33,086 nucleotides of DNA from positions 1 through 33,086 of the forward strand of contig NZ_JAERUC010000101.1 of assembly GCF_016745505.1 (NCBI RefSeq), in the 5' to 3' direction. The notes below the pieces were generated by a model. The model did not search any database and was not told the DNA's origin. It was given only the letters and a program-made list of their open reading frames with translations. The stretch comes from Streptomyces silvae. GTDB taxonomy: Bacteria; Actinomycetota; Actinomycetes; Streptomycetales; Streptomycetaceae. Below are positions 24,070 through 31,958 of the stretch, one piece after another (the stretch's first letter is position 1; the number at the start of each line of letters is the position of its first letter). The position numbers and the translations under genes were made by a program.

Positions 24070-24501
24070 GTGGCTTGGGACGAATGGGAACAGCTCAAGA
24101 GCGACGCTGCGGAGAGGGGCTCCGCGCGCATGCAGCTCAACCGGGCTCCCGCGGCCGGGGGTGGCGGCAGCGCGTCCAGCGGTGACCTGGTCGTGCACGA
24201 CGACCAGCTGGGGAAGCTGGGCAACACGGCGTACGAGCTGCGCCAGCAGTTCGGGACGGCCAGCGACTTCGCTCGCCCCAGTACGTTCACCGCGTCGATC
24301 GACCTCTTCAACGACGGTCTCGACATGGGGTCCGCGCTGACCGAGCTGCACGACGCGTGGAACAGCCAGACCGGCACCTTGAAGGAGGCGTGCGCGCACA
24401 TCTCGAACCACTTCGACTTCACGCGCGCACAGCACTCCAAGGACGAGGTCCACATCCAGACGAGTATTTCGGTGTCGAAGATCGACGATTACATCAAGTA
24501 G
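24070..24501 (+). CDS. Small helical protein, type VII secretion-associated (WXG100-like)
   Basis: A 143-residue protein opening with VAWDEWEQLKSDAAERGSARMQL, a start I associate with Streptomyces proteins encoded beside type VII secretion substrates. The rest looks helical. The C-terminal half has an AWNSQTG turn between two helices, comparable to the W-x-G turn of WXG100 proteins but not canonical. There is no signal peptide. GTG at 24070 follows a GGGGAAGGGG stretch at usable distance, and the conserved DEWEQL block then sits at the N-terminus. It is 48 bases upstream of the large helical gene, probably the same operon. It could be a chaperone or co-secreted partner of that product. The family assignment is from memory and moderate. 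Confidence 0.75.
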   Translation: MAWDEWEQLKSDAAERGSARMQLNRAPAAGGGGSASSGDLVVHDDQLGKLGNTAYELRQQFGTASDFARPSTFTASIDLFNDGLDMGSALTELHDAWNSQTGTLKEACAHISNHFDFTRAQHSKDEVHIQTSISVSKIDDYIK

Positions 24502-24549
24502 CTCATCGGAATCGATCGTCGACCGACAACTACGGGGCTGGGCAGCGTT

Positions 24550-26715
24550 ATGGCAGCAGAGATGATGACGGCGCAGGAACTCACCGACCTGCGTCTGGGC
24601 ACGCTGGACACCGCGGTGTCCGACTGGGAGAAGATGCACGGCAAGCTGGACACCCTGGCGACCGGGGGCGGCGGCGGTGTGAGCGCCAAGGCGCTGGAGA
24701 CGCAGGCGAAGGCCGCCGACTGGTCGGGCGCCAACGCCACCATCTCCAAGGAGTTCGTCACCAAGATCGCCGTCGAGTTCCAGGACGTGGCCGGCCAGGC
24801 GAAGAGCGTGCTCGGAATCCTGCGTGACGCCAGTGCCGCCTTCAAGAAGCACAAGACGGCCCTGCGGACGATCATCGACGACCTCGCCAAGCACCACATC
24901 TACATCAACGACAAGGGCGGGGCAATCGCCTCCGTCCCCTCGGGTGCGGCAGCCGGCAAGGGCGACATCCCCACGCCGACCGACGAGGAACTCGCCGTGG
25001 CGGAGCGCCGGGTGAAGCGGGTGCTCTGGGAGGCGAGCGAGACCGACCGCATCGCCGCGCGGGCCCTGCGCGCACTCGCGAAGAACAAGCACGACTTCAC
25101 CGGCGACGGCCCCGGTGGGCTCAAGGAGGCCGACGACCGTCAGGGCAAGGCGGACGCCGACTACTGGGCGAAGAAGGCCCAGGAGTCCAACCCCGGGGAG
25201 TGGAGCGATGCGGAGATCGCGCGCTTCAACGAGACGCTCAAGGATCAGCGGGACAACCCGGGCTTCAGCGAGCGCTTCGCGACGACCCTCGGCGGTGAGG
25301 GAACACTCCAGTTCTGGCGGGACATGGCGGCCCCGCCCGGCGGCGCGGTCGAGGGTGACCGGGCAAAGACCCTCGCCGAGGTCCAGGACAACCTGAGCAT
25401 GACGCTTGCCACGGCCACCCAGAGCGAGAGCCCCGCCATGGACACCTGGAAACGGGAGGTGATCGCGGCCGGCGACAAGCCGTTCCCGATCCAGGGTCTG
25501 CCGATGGGGCCCAACGGCTACCAGGTCATGAGCAGCCTGATGGACAAGGGCAAGTTCGACGACGAGTTCCTGAACGACTACGGCGACAGCCTGCTGAAGT
25601 ACGAGCGCGAGTACCCCGGGGACCCGGAAGTCGCCTGGCGCGACACGGCCAACCTCAACTACCCGCCCACGGACGAGCCCAACGACCCGTTCGTCGGCTT
25701 CATGGAAGGGCTCGGACACAATCCCGAGGCGTCGCTGGACTTCTTCAACGACTCGACGACCGCGGACGGCAAGGAGATGGACAACTGGGACTACCTGGTG
25801 GCCAAGGGCGACGACGCCCGCGCATGGCCTCCGGGTGAGGACGGCAAGCCGCTGGGTCACGACGCCCTGGGTCACGCCCTCGAGTCGGCCACCATCGGCG
25901 TCCCGCACGACTCGGACGCGACACCGCCGAAGCACTCGGCCGGCAGCGCGGAGCTCGTGAACCGGATCGTTGCGGAGTACGGCAAGAACCCGGACCGCCT
26001 CGACGCTTCCCCTATGAACGACAGCTTCGGCAACATCACAGCCGAGTACATGAGGGATGTGCAGGACGGGCTGAACGGCAGGCGGGACGTCCCCACCTAC
26101 GGAAGCAACGCCAACCTTGGTGATCTCGGCAACGACGGCACCCTGAAGAGCTTCCTGGGAGCGGTGGGCAAGGACCCGGACGCGTACGGCGCGATTCTCA
26201 ACTCCCAACAGGCGGTATCGACCGAGCTGATCAACGACGCCTTCCACGAACGGGACAAGCTCGGAAACGTCCTGTCGGAGGAGGTGAACCTCCGGGTGGC
26301 ACCGGGTGCGGAGATCGCCGGAATCATGGCCGACTCGCGGACCCAGGCCGTCTACGACGACAAGATCGCCGCGGACGCCGAGTTCAACGAAGGACTGGTC
26401 ACCGCGGACAAGTGGGCGGGCCGGGCCATCGACACGGGACTCGCACGCTTCCCGGTGGCGGGGGAGGCCGCGGGCTGGGTGGTCGGCGACATCCGCGAAG
26501 CGGTCCTGGAGAACTACACCCGCGACTCCAGTGGTGAGGCACAGAAGGAACGGGACACATTCCTGGCCACTCAGCGATCCGGTTCCGCCGACGCGATGTA
26601 CGACGCGACCTACACAGCGGCCATCGAGGCAGGCATCAGCGAAACCCAGGCCAAGGCCATGGCCGGCAGCTCGTCCGAACAGGTGAAGGACAGCTACGGT
26701 CAGGGCAGGCAATAG
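24550..26715 (+). CDS. Large helical protein, DUF6571-like, type VII secretion-associated
   Basis: A 721-residue, mostly alpha-helical soluble protein. Residues 1-110 look like a WXG100-type coiled-coil hairpin: LDTAVSDWEKMHGKLDTLA, then AADWSGANATISKEFVTKIAVEFQDVAGQAKSVLGIL, with W-S-G at the turn. A variable region (120-230) and a long Asp/Gly-rich helical region follow, containing DDEFLNDYGDSLLKYERE and PFVGFMEGLGHNPEASLDFFND, motifs I recall from DUF6571 proteins. The C-terminus has AGRAIDTGLARFPVAGEAAGWVVGDIREAV, then a helical end; I see no recognisable toxin or enzyme domain. Third codon positions are less strictly G/C than in the neighbours. It lies between the small helical gene and a membrane-anchored protein gene. 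Export and function are inference. Confidence 0.8.
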   Translation: MAAEMMTAQELTDLRLGTLDTAVSDWEKMHGKLDTLATGGGGGVSAKALETQAKAADWSGANATISKEFVTKIAVEFQDVAGQAKSVLGILRDASAAFKKHKTALRTIIDDLAKHHIYINDKGGAIASVPSGAAAGKGDIPTPTDEELAVAERRVKRVLWEASETDRIAARALRALAKNKHDFTGDGPGGLKEADDRQGKADADYWAKKAQESNPGEWSDAEIARFNETLKDQRDNPGFSERFATTLGGEGTLQFWRDMAAPPGGAVEGDRAKTLAEVQDNLSMTLATATQSESPAMDTWKREVIAAGDKPFPIQGLPMGPNGYQVMSSLMDKGKFDDEFLNDYGDSLLKYEREYPGDPEVAWRDTANLNYPPTDEPNDPFVGFMEGLGHNPEASLDFFNDSTTADGKEMDNWDYLVAKGDDARAWPPGEDGKPLGHDALGHALESATIGVPHDSDATPPKHSAGSAELVNRIVAEYGKNPDRLDASPMNDSFGNITAEYMRDVQDGLNGRRDVPTYGSNANLGDLGNDGTLKSFLGAVGKDPDAYGAILNSQQAVSTELINDAFHERDKLGNVLSEEVNLRVAPGAEIAGIMADSRTQAVYDDKIAADAEFNEGLVTADKWAGRAIDTGLARFPVAGEAAGWVVGDIREAVLENYTRDSSGEAQKERDTFLATQRSGSADAMYDATYTAAIEAGISETQAKAMAGSSSEQVKDSYGQGRQ

Positions 26716-26718
26716 TGC

Positions 26719-26725
26719 GGGAAGG
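26719..26725 (+). promoter_or_regulatory. Ribosome-binding site that sets the 26733 start
   Basis: GGGAAGG stands seven bases before the ATG at 26733. The alternative GTG at 26715 overlaps the stop codon of the previous gene and lacks such a site. Confidence 0.65.
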
Positions 26726-26732
26726 CCGTCTC

Positions 26733-27380
26733 ATGCACGACAACACGTCGGTTTCGACTCACGGCAGCGGCCGGAGGAAGAGGGGGATCATCCTGTCGCT
26801 CTGCCTGGGCGCCGTGGTCCTGACCGGACTCGGCGCCTGGGCCCTGTGGCCGTCCGAGGAACCGTCGGTCGCCGTCCCGGACCGCGTCTGTGCCGGTGCG
26901 CTTCCCGGGGGTCCGGTGCGAGACCTGCTGCCTGAGCGCGGAGAGGCTTACACGGAGGATTATCTGTTCGGCTCCTACTCGGCTACTTCCGTGTCGACGA
27001 CCTGGAAATGCAGCTTGAGCGGTGGTGGGAACTCCGTCCATTTCTCGAAATTCCTCATCCTCAGCGAAGACGACTACAGCTCCCAGGACATTGCCCGGGA
27101 TGCGGCCAAGCCCGGAAACGCTCCTCTGTCCTGGGGGGCAGGGAGCGGATTCGTCGGGACGGACAGGGTTTCCCTCTTCGTCGGCTGCAAGGGCAGCAAG
27201 GGCAGCCCTGTTCTGTTGGAGACGAACGTCAGTGTCGACAGGGGCGATGCGGACCCGAAGGACCGGGCCGCGCAGGAGGAAGTCGTTGCCTTGGCAGCGG
27301 ACTTCGCCCGCTTCATGACCGTCCGCGTGGACCACTGCAAGGCGGTCGAGCTCCCCGACAGCGCCCCCAAGATCGGCTGA
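26733..27380 (+). CDS. Membrane-anchored protein of the secretion-associated cassette
   Basis: A 215-residue protein, no family recognised. A basic N-terminus (SGRRKRG) leads into one membrane helix (about 19-40, IILSLCLGAVVLTGLGAWALW), then an extracytoplasmic domain with cysteines in VCAGAL, KCSLS, GCKG and HCKA. Four cysteines could form two disulfides. It has no lipobox. A+T at third positions is higher than in nearby housekeeping genes (for example codons GGA GAG GCT TAC and GAT TAT). It follows the large helical gene by 17 bases and is probably cotranscribed. It may be a membrane partner or immunity-like protein for the upstream product, which is inference only. Its end meets the convergent membrane-protein gene 20 bases away. 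Confidence 0.8.
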   Translation: MHDNTSVSTHGSGRRKRGIILSLCLGAVVLTGLGAWALWPSEEPSVAVPDRVCAGALPGGPVRDLLPERGEAYTEDYLFGSYSATSVSTTWKCSLSGGGNSVHFSKFLILSEDDYSSQDIARDAAKPGNAPLSWGAGSGFVGTDRVSLFVGCKGSKGSPVLLETNVSVDRGDADPKDRAAQEEVVALAADFARFMTVRVDHCKAVELPDSAPKIG

Positions 27381-27400
27381 TCCGGCTCGCCCGGTGGTGG

Positions 27401-27646
27401 TCAGGGCACTCTGGCCGAGCCAGGTGCCGACGCCTCCGCCGGCGTCCGTGCCTTGCGCCGCCGCCGTACCCGGTAGCTCACCCAGGTCACCGTGGCCGCC
27501 AGCCAGAGGCCGCCGAGGAAGACGGGGGCGAAGAACGTCCAGGGGACGTGCCACGCGCCCGCCGCGTCCGCCGCGTAGCCGGCCGCCAGGGTCAGCATGA
27601 CGAGGCCGGCCACCGCGCGGCCCGGGCGGAACTCATGACGCAGCAC
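27401..27646 (-). CDS. Small two-helix membrane protein
   Basis: An 81-residue protein with two hydrophobic helices (AGLVMLTLAAGYAADAAGA and FFAPVFLGGLWLAATVTWVSY) and a strongly basic tail RVRRRRKAR. GTG at 27646 has GGAGG six bases upstream and overlaps the end of the PspC-domain gene by 14 bases, so translation is probably coupled. Small membrane proteins of this kind commonly accompany PspC/LiaF-type systems. The function is not known. Confidence 0.75.
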   Translation of the reverse strand: MLRHEFRPGRAVAGLVMLTLAAGYAADAAGAWHVPWTFFAPVFLGGLWLAATVTWVSYRVRRRRKARTPAEASAPGSARVP

Positions 27647-28967
27647 GGATGACCTCCAGTTGTCCGATGCCGACTCCCATGCCCAGCTCCAGGGTTCCGG
27701 CGGGTTTGCTGTTCTCGGCGGGTTCGATGGTCTGCCGGGTGTGCCGGTCGGGGGCGACGTCCACGTCCTTGCGCCGGTCGGACGGGAGCTGGATGTCGCC
27801 GAGGCCCGCCTCCGCGTCCACCTTCACCGTCACCCCCGCCGGTACGACGACGACGGCGCGGCCCGCGCCGACCTCGATACGGGTGCTGACGGTCTCGCCC
27901 TCCGGCACCGTGACCCCGGAGAGGTCGAGCCGTGCGACGCCGGTGCTCAGCTTGTACTGCGGCTGGACCGTGGCCACCGACGCCGGGCGCCACTCCTTGC
28001 GGACCCAGTCGGTGCCGATGTCCCCGGGGACGGCGGAGGCGCCCGCGAGGAGGCCCGCCGTGATCATGGCCAGCAGGATCGTGCCGAAGCCGGTCCTGCC
28101 CAGGAGCGAGGCGAACAGCAGGCCGAGGCCGAACACCCCCAGTGCGGCGGCGAGCCCGATCTGCAGGCTGGTGCCGAGCGGATGGGAGCCCCAGTTCAGG
28201 CCCGTGCCCAGACCGCCCGCGATCAGGGCGAGCAGGAAGACGAGGCCGCCGATCGGGCGGGGGCCCCGGGCGCCCGTCGGGCGGTAGGGCGGCCGGTACG
28301 GGGCGTCCGGCGTCGGCCTGCTCCTGCCGAGCTCCTCCGCCTCGGACACCGCGCTCGCGGGGCCCCAGAGATAGCCCGTGCCCGCCGGGCCGGTCGTGCC
28401 GTCCTTGACGATCGGGTCCCGCCACCAGGACGGGCCGCCGGGCGTCGGCGGTGCCTTCACCTCGGGCGGCGCCCCGTGGCCGACGGTGTGCGCCGCGCTT
28501 CTCGGGGCGTGCGGCGGGCCGCCCGGCGCGTCCTCGGGCGGGGCCGTCCTGCGGTGCTGGGTCCAGACCGAGAAGCCGATCACCGTCAGGGACAGCATCG
28601 CGGCGAAGGCCAGCATCCCGCCGTTGTGCAGCATCGACAGCAGCAACCCGCACCCCACCAGGGCCAGCAGCAGCGCGACCAGCGACGCACCCTCGACCCG
28701 GCCGGACAGCAGCCGGCGCGCCTCGTTCTCCTCCTCGCCCTCCACGGGGAGCAGCAGCCAGGCGAAGCCGTAGAAGATGAGTCCGATGCCGCCCGTCACC
28801 GCGAGGACGCCGAGCACGATCCGGAAGATCACCGGGTCCACGTCGCAGTACCGGCCGAGCCCGCCGCACACCCCGGCCACCACTTTCTGCCGCGGGCTCC
28901 GCTGCAGCCGCGGTGCCGGCTCGGGGGGTGGCGTGACACCGGGGGAGGCGTCCTGGGGAACGGTCAT
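27633..28967 (-). CDS. PspC-domain membrane protein with C-terminal toast-rack domain
   Basis: A 444-residue protein. The N-terminal PspC domain (about residues 22-80) starts RSPRQKVVAGVCGGLGRYCDVDPVIFRIVLG and includes a membrane helix ending in FAWLLLPV. Two helices follow, then a Pro-rich cytoplasmic loop with YRPPYRPTG, and three more helices from about residue 240. The last 110 residues are a beta-solenoid-like domain (LSTGVARLDLSGVTVPEGETVSTRIEVGAGRAVVVVPAGVTVKVDAEAGLGDIQL) like the C-terminal domain of LiaF and related cell-wall-stress proteins. It is divergent from a PspC-fused sensor kinase gene, about 217 bases away, and so probably modulates that system. The ATG at 28967 was chosen because it leads straight into the PspC domain; its ribosome-binding site is weak. 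Confidence 0.9.
   Translation of the reverse strand: MTVPQDASPGVTPPPEPAPRLQRSPRQKVVAGVCGGLGRYCDVDPVIFRIVLGVLAVTGGIGLIFYGFAWLLLPVEGEEENEARRLLSGRVEGASLVALLLALVGCGLLLSMLHNGGMLAFAAMLSLTVIGFSVWTQHRRTAPPEDAPGGPPHAPRSAAHTVGHGAPPEVKAPPTPGGPSWWRDPIVKDGTTGPAGTGYLWGPASAVSEAEELGRSRPTPDAPYRPPYRPTGARGPRPIGGLVFLLALIAGGLGTGLNWGSHPLGTSLQIGLAAALGVFGLGLLFASLLGRTGFGTILLAMITAGLLAGASAVPGDIGTDWVRKEWRPASVATVQPQYKLSTGVARLDLSGVTVPEGETVSTRIEVGAGRAVVVVPAGVTVKVDAEAGLGDIQLPSDRRKDVDVAPDRHTRQTIEPAENSKPAGTLELGMGVGIGQLEVIRAAS
27653..27657 (-). promoter_or_regulatory. Ribosome-binding site inside the PspC gene
   Basis: GGAGG on the minus strand stands six bases before the GTG of the small membrane protein, inside the end of the PspC-domain gene. 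Confidence 0.6.
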
Positions 28968-29184
28968 GGGTCCATGGTGACGGCCCGTACGCCCTCGTGG
29001 GGCCCGTGACGACCCTGGCCGATCCCTGATATTGCGTCCCGGAGACCCTCGGGGCCCAAGCCCGCCGCACGTCCGCCGGGCCCAGCGGCCGGGCCCGGCG
29101 CACCCCGCCGGACACCCCCTCCTCAGGGTCGAGTCCGGGCAGACCCTGATGCCACGGCCCGCCGGAACGTGTGACGATCGGTGC

Positions 29185-30486
29185 ATGCCAGCAGCCACGA
29201 GCCGAGCCCCGAGCTCCCACGCCCCGGACCCGGAGGAGCCCGCACCGCGCAAGCTCTACCGCAGCGCCGACGGGCGGATGCTCGGCGGTGTCGCGCGCGG
29301 GCTCGCCGGCCACCTGGGACTGCCCGTCGCCTGGGTCCGGTTCGTCTTCCTCGGGCTGTTCTTCGCGGACGGCCTGGGCGCCCTGCTGTACGCCGTGTTC
29401 TGGATCGTCGTACCCCTCGGGGTCGGCGGGGTCGGCGGGGCCGTCGGCGGGGTGGAGAGGTCGCTCTTCGAGACCGCCCCCGACGGTCGGCGCAGACTCC
29501 GCAAACCCGACCGGGGCCAGGTGTTCGCCCTGGTCGCGCTGCTCGTCGGGGCCGTGACCTTCGTCGGCAACGTCGACATGGGCAGCGAGGCGGACCGTTA
29601 CGTCTGGCCCGCGCTGCTGATCGGCGCGGGCTCGGTCCTGGTGTGGCGCCAGGCCGACAACGCGCGCCGCGCCCGCTGGATCGAGGTCGGCCGCCGCCGC
29701 CGTGTGCTGCACCTGGCCCGGGGGCTGGCCGGTGTCGCGCTGGTCGGCCTCGGCCTCGCGGCCTTCGTGGTGGTGCGGGGCTCGGCCGCGCAGCTCGGCA
29801 CCGCGCTGACCGCCGCCATCGCCGTGCTCGCCGGCATCGCGCTGCTGGCGGGCCCCTATCTCGTACGGATGACACAGGACCTCTCCGAGGAACGCCTGAT
29901 GCGTATCCGGGCGCAGGAGCGCGCCGAGGTGGCCGCTCATGTCCATGACTCCGTCCTGCACACGCTCACGCTGATCCAGCGCAACGCGGACGACGGCGGC
30001 GAGGTCCGCAGGCTCGCCCGCGCCCAGGAGCGCGAGCTGCGCAACTGGCTGTACAACCCGGAGGGCACCGGCAAGGAGGAGGCCGAGGAGCCGGCGACGC
30101 TCGCCGAGGCCGTCAAGCGGGCCGCCGCCGAGGTCGAGGACAAGCACGGGGTCCCGCTGGAGGTCGTCGTCGTGGGTGACTGCCCGCTCGACGAGAAGCT
30201 GGCGGCACAGATGCAGGCCGCACGCGAGGCGATGGTCAACGCCGCCAAGTACGGTGGCGAGGGCGGCGCCGTCCAGGTTTTCGCGGAGGTCGAGGGCCGT
30301 ACGGTCTTCGTCTCCGTACGGGACCGGGGGCCGGGATTCGACCTGGACGCCGTTCCGGGCGACAGGATGGGCGTACGAGAATCGATCATCGGCCGGATGC
30401 AGCGCAACGGCGGTACCGCGCGGCTGCGTTCGGTGCCCGGCGGGGGCACGGAAGTCGAGCTGGAGATGGAGAGGGCGAGCGAATGA
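29185..30486 (+). CDS. Sensor histidine kinase with N-terminal PspC domain
   Basis: A 433-residue NarL-partner type kinase. A PspC domain is fused at the N-terminus (residues 23-80, RKLYRSADGRMLGGVARGLAGHLGLPVAWVRF). Further helices at 113-129, 140-153, 180-198 and 205-224 make a membrane sensor with little extracellular sequence. The HisKA_3 dimerisation helix follows, with phosphoacceptor H254 in AAHVHDSVLHTL. The ATPase domain has N352 (REAMVNAAKYG), G1 box DRGPGFD (380-386) and a G2 region DRMGVRESIIGRM. The ATG at 29185 lacks a clear ribosome-binding site; the open frame runs 51 codons upstream without similarity. It overlaps the response regulator start by four bases (ATGA), so the two are coupled. 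It likely senses envelope stress, by analogy with LiaS. Confidence 0.93.
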   Translation: MPAATSRAPSSHAPDPEEPAPRKLYRSADGRMLGGVARGLAGHLGLPVAWVRFVFLGLFFADGLGALLYAVFWIVVPLGVGGVGGAVGGVERSLFETAPDGRRRLRKPDRGQVFALVALLVGAVTFVGNVDMGSEADRYVWPALLIGAGSVLVWRQADNARRARWIEVGRRRRVLHLARGLAGVALVGLGLAAFVVVRGSAAQLGTALTAAIAVLAGIALLAGPYLVRMTQDLSEERLMRIRAQERAEVAAHVHDSVLHTLTLIQRNADDGGEVRRLARAQERELRNWLYNPEGTGKEEAEEPATLAEAVKRAAAEVEDKHGVPLEVVVVGDCPLDEKLAAQMQAAREAMVNAAKYGGEGGAVQVFAEVEGRTVFVSVRDRGPGFDLDAVPGDRMGVRESIIGRMQRNGGTARLRSVPGGGTEVELEMERASE

Positions 30487-31178
30487 CCGAGAACACCGAA
30501 GCGACCGGGGGCCCGGAGCGCCGGGTACGGGTCGTGCTCGTCGACGACCACCGGATGTTCCGCACCGGGGTCCAGGCCGAGATCGGCCGCACCGAGGAGA
30601 CCGGGGTCGAGGTCGTCGGCGAGGCCGCCGACGTCGACCAGGCGGTCACCGTGATCACCGCGACCCGCCCCGAGGTCGTCCTCCTCGACGTCCACCTCCC
30701 CGGAGGCGGCGGCGTCGAGGTGCTGCGGCGCTGCGCCCCGATGATGGGCGCCGTCGAGAATCCGGTGCGCTTCCTGGCGCTGTCGGTCTCGGACGCCGCC
30801 GAGGACGTCATCGGTGTCATCCGTGGCGGCGCCCGCGGCTATGTCACCAAGACCATCACCGGCAGCGACCTGGTGGACTCGGTCTTCCGGGTCCAGGAGG
30901 GCGACGCGGTGTTCTCGCCGCGGCTGGCCGGCTTCGTCCTGGACGCGTTCGCCTCGACGGACGCCCCGCCGGTCGACGAGGACCTGGACCGGCTGACGCA
31001 GCGCGAGCGTGAGGTGCTGCGGCTGATCGCCCGGGGATACGCGTACAAGGAGATCGCCAAGCAGCTGTTCATCTCGGTGAAGACCGTCGAGTCCCATGTC
31101 TCGGCCGTGCTGCGCAAGCTCCAGCTCTCCAACCGGCACGAACTGACCCGGTGGGCCACGGCCCGGCGGCTGGTCTGA
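30483..31178 (+). CDS. LuxR/NarL-family response regulator
   Basis: A 231-residue regulator. The receiver domain has acidic pocket D21-D22 (VLVDDHRMFRTG), phosphoacceptor D69 (VVLLDVHLPGGGG) and conserved K123 (GYVTKTIT). The C-terminal LuxR helix-turn-helix is LTQREREVLRLIARGYAYKEIAKQL followed by SVKTVESHVSAVLRKL, the usual NarL-type DNA-binding unit. It is coupled to the kinase gene by a 4-base overlap. It probably activates envelope-stress genes, perhaps including the divergent PspC membrane-protein gene. It ends 12 bases from a convergent acetyltransferase gene with no obvious terminator. Confidence 0.95.
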   Translation: MTENTEATGGPERRVRVVLVDDHRMFRTGVQAEIGRTEETGVEVVGEAADVDQAVTVITATRPEVVLLDVHLPGGGGVEVLRRCAPMMGAVENPVRFLALSVSDAAEDVIGVIRGGARGYVTKTITGSDLVDSVFRVQEGDAVFSPRLAGFVLDAFASTDAPPVDEDLDRLTQREREVLRLIARGYAYKEIAKQLFISVKTVESHVSAVLRKLQLSNRHELTRWATARRLV

Positions 31179-31190
31179 TCCGGCCCGTGG

Positions 31191-31946
31191 TCAGGCGGGG
31201 TCGAGCGAGATGTTGAGCTTCTCGCCGGTCCTGCGGTAGCCGATGCCCGCGTAGATCCGTTCGACGTCGGGGCCGCCCGGTTCCAGCCATACGGCGTGGA
31301 AGCCGCGTTCGAAGGCGGTGCGGGTCAGCCAGGCGGAGAGCGCGGCGCCGACGCCCCGGCGGCGGAAGGTGCCGGCGACGGCCAGTCCGGCCAGTTCGCC
31401 GATCCCGTCGACCGGGACGGAGCAGCCGCCGGCACCGGCCGGCAGGCCGTCCACGGTGGCGAGGGCGGAGACGCCGCCGCCCTCCGTCGCCCCGCGCAGC
31501 CAGGCGATCTCGCCGTCGTCGGGGCCGCCCTCCCCGCCGAACCCGGTGTGCTGGACGGCTGCCGCGGAGGTGAACTCGTCGTCGGTGACGGGCTCGGCGA
31601 CGTGGAGGCCGTCCACCGGCTCGGGTGTGAGCAGTCCGTCGGCGGTGCAGGCCAGGACGGGTGCGCGGTTCTCCACGGTGAACCCGGCTGCCAGCAGGGC
31701 CGGTTCGACGGCGGGGGCCCAGGCGGGCAGGAATTCCAGCCTGGGCAGCCGGTCGTGCGCGCGGAACGCCGCGACCAGGTCGGCGATGTCCCGCGCGGTG
31801 GGCTCGGCGTCCTGGTCGGGGATGGCGTAGTTGGCGAACTTCAGCTCCCAGGACGGGTTGTGGCGCACCGTGAAGGGGCCGACCCGGTAGTGGTCCGGGG
31901 AGCGGAGGGTGAGCGTGCGCGCGTAGTTCTGGATGGCGGTGTCCAT
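31191..31946 (-). CDS. GNAT-family N-acetyltransferase
   Basis: A 251-residue protein. The C-terminal half is a GNAT fold with the acetyl-CoA motif LAVAGTFRRRGVGAALSAWLTRTAFERG and the end strand GPDVERIYAGIGYRRTGEKLNISLD. The N-terminal half (LPRLEFLPAWAPAVEPALLAAGFTVENRAPVLACT) resembles a degenerate second GNAT-like domain, as found in double GNAT proteins. The ATG at 31946 is 12 bases past the NlpC/P60 stop, so the two may be cotranscribed, although the ribosome-binding site is weak. The substrate is unknown. Confidence 0.88.
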   Translation of the reverse strand: MDTAIQNYARTLTLRSPDHYRVGPFTVRHNPSWELKFANYAIPDQDAEPTARDIADLVAAFRAHDRLPRLEFLPAWAPAVEPALLAAGFTVENRAPVLACTADGLLTPEPVDGLHVAEPVTDDEFTSAAAVQHTGFGGEGGPDDGEIAWLRGATEGGGVSALATVDGLPAGAGGCSVPVDGIGELAGLAVAGTFRRRGVGAALSAWLTRTAFERGFHAVWLEPGGPDVERIYAGIGYRRTGEKLNISLDPA

Positions 31947-31958
31947 GGGCCCGGGAGC

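Noticed and set aside
23743..26712. 989-codon minus-strand frame across DoxX and the secretion-associated cassette
   Set aside because: It crosses several real genes and is a Val/Leu/Gly/Arg-rich shadow with no domain.
27592..30147. 851-codon minus-strand frame across the PspC genes
   Set aside because: Overlaps both the PspC-domain gene (another frame) and the sensor kinase gene (opposite strand), each of which has clear domains.
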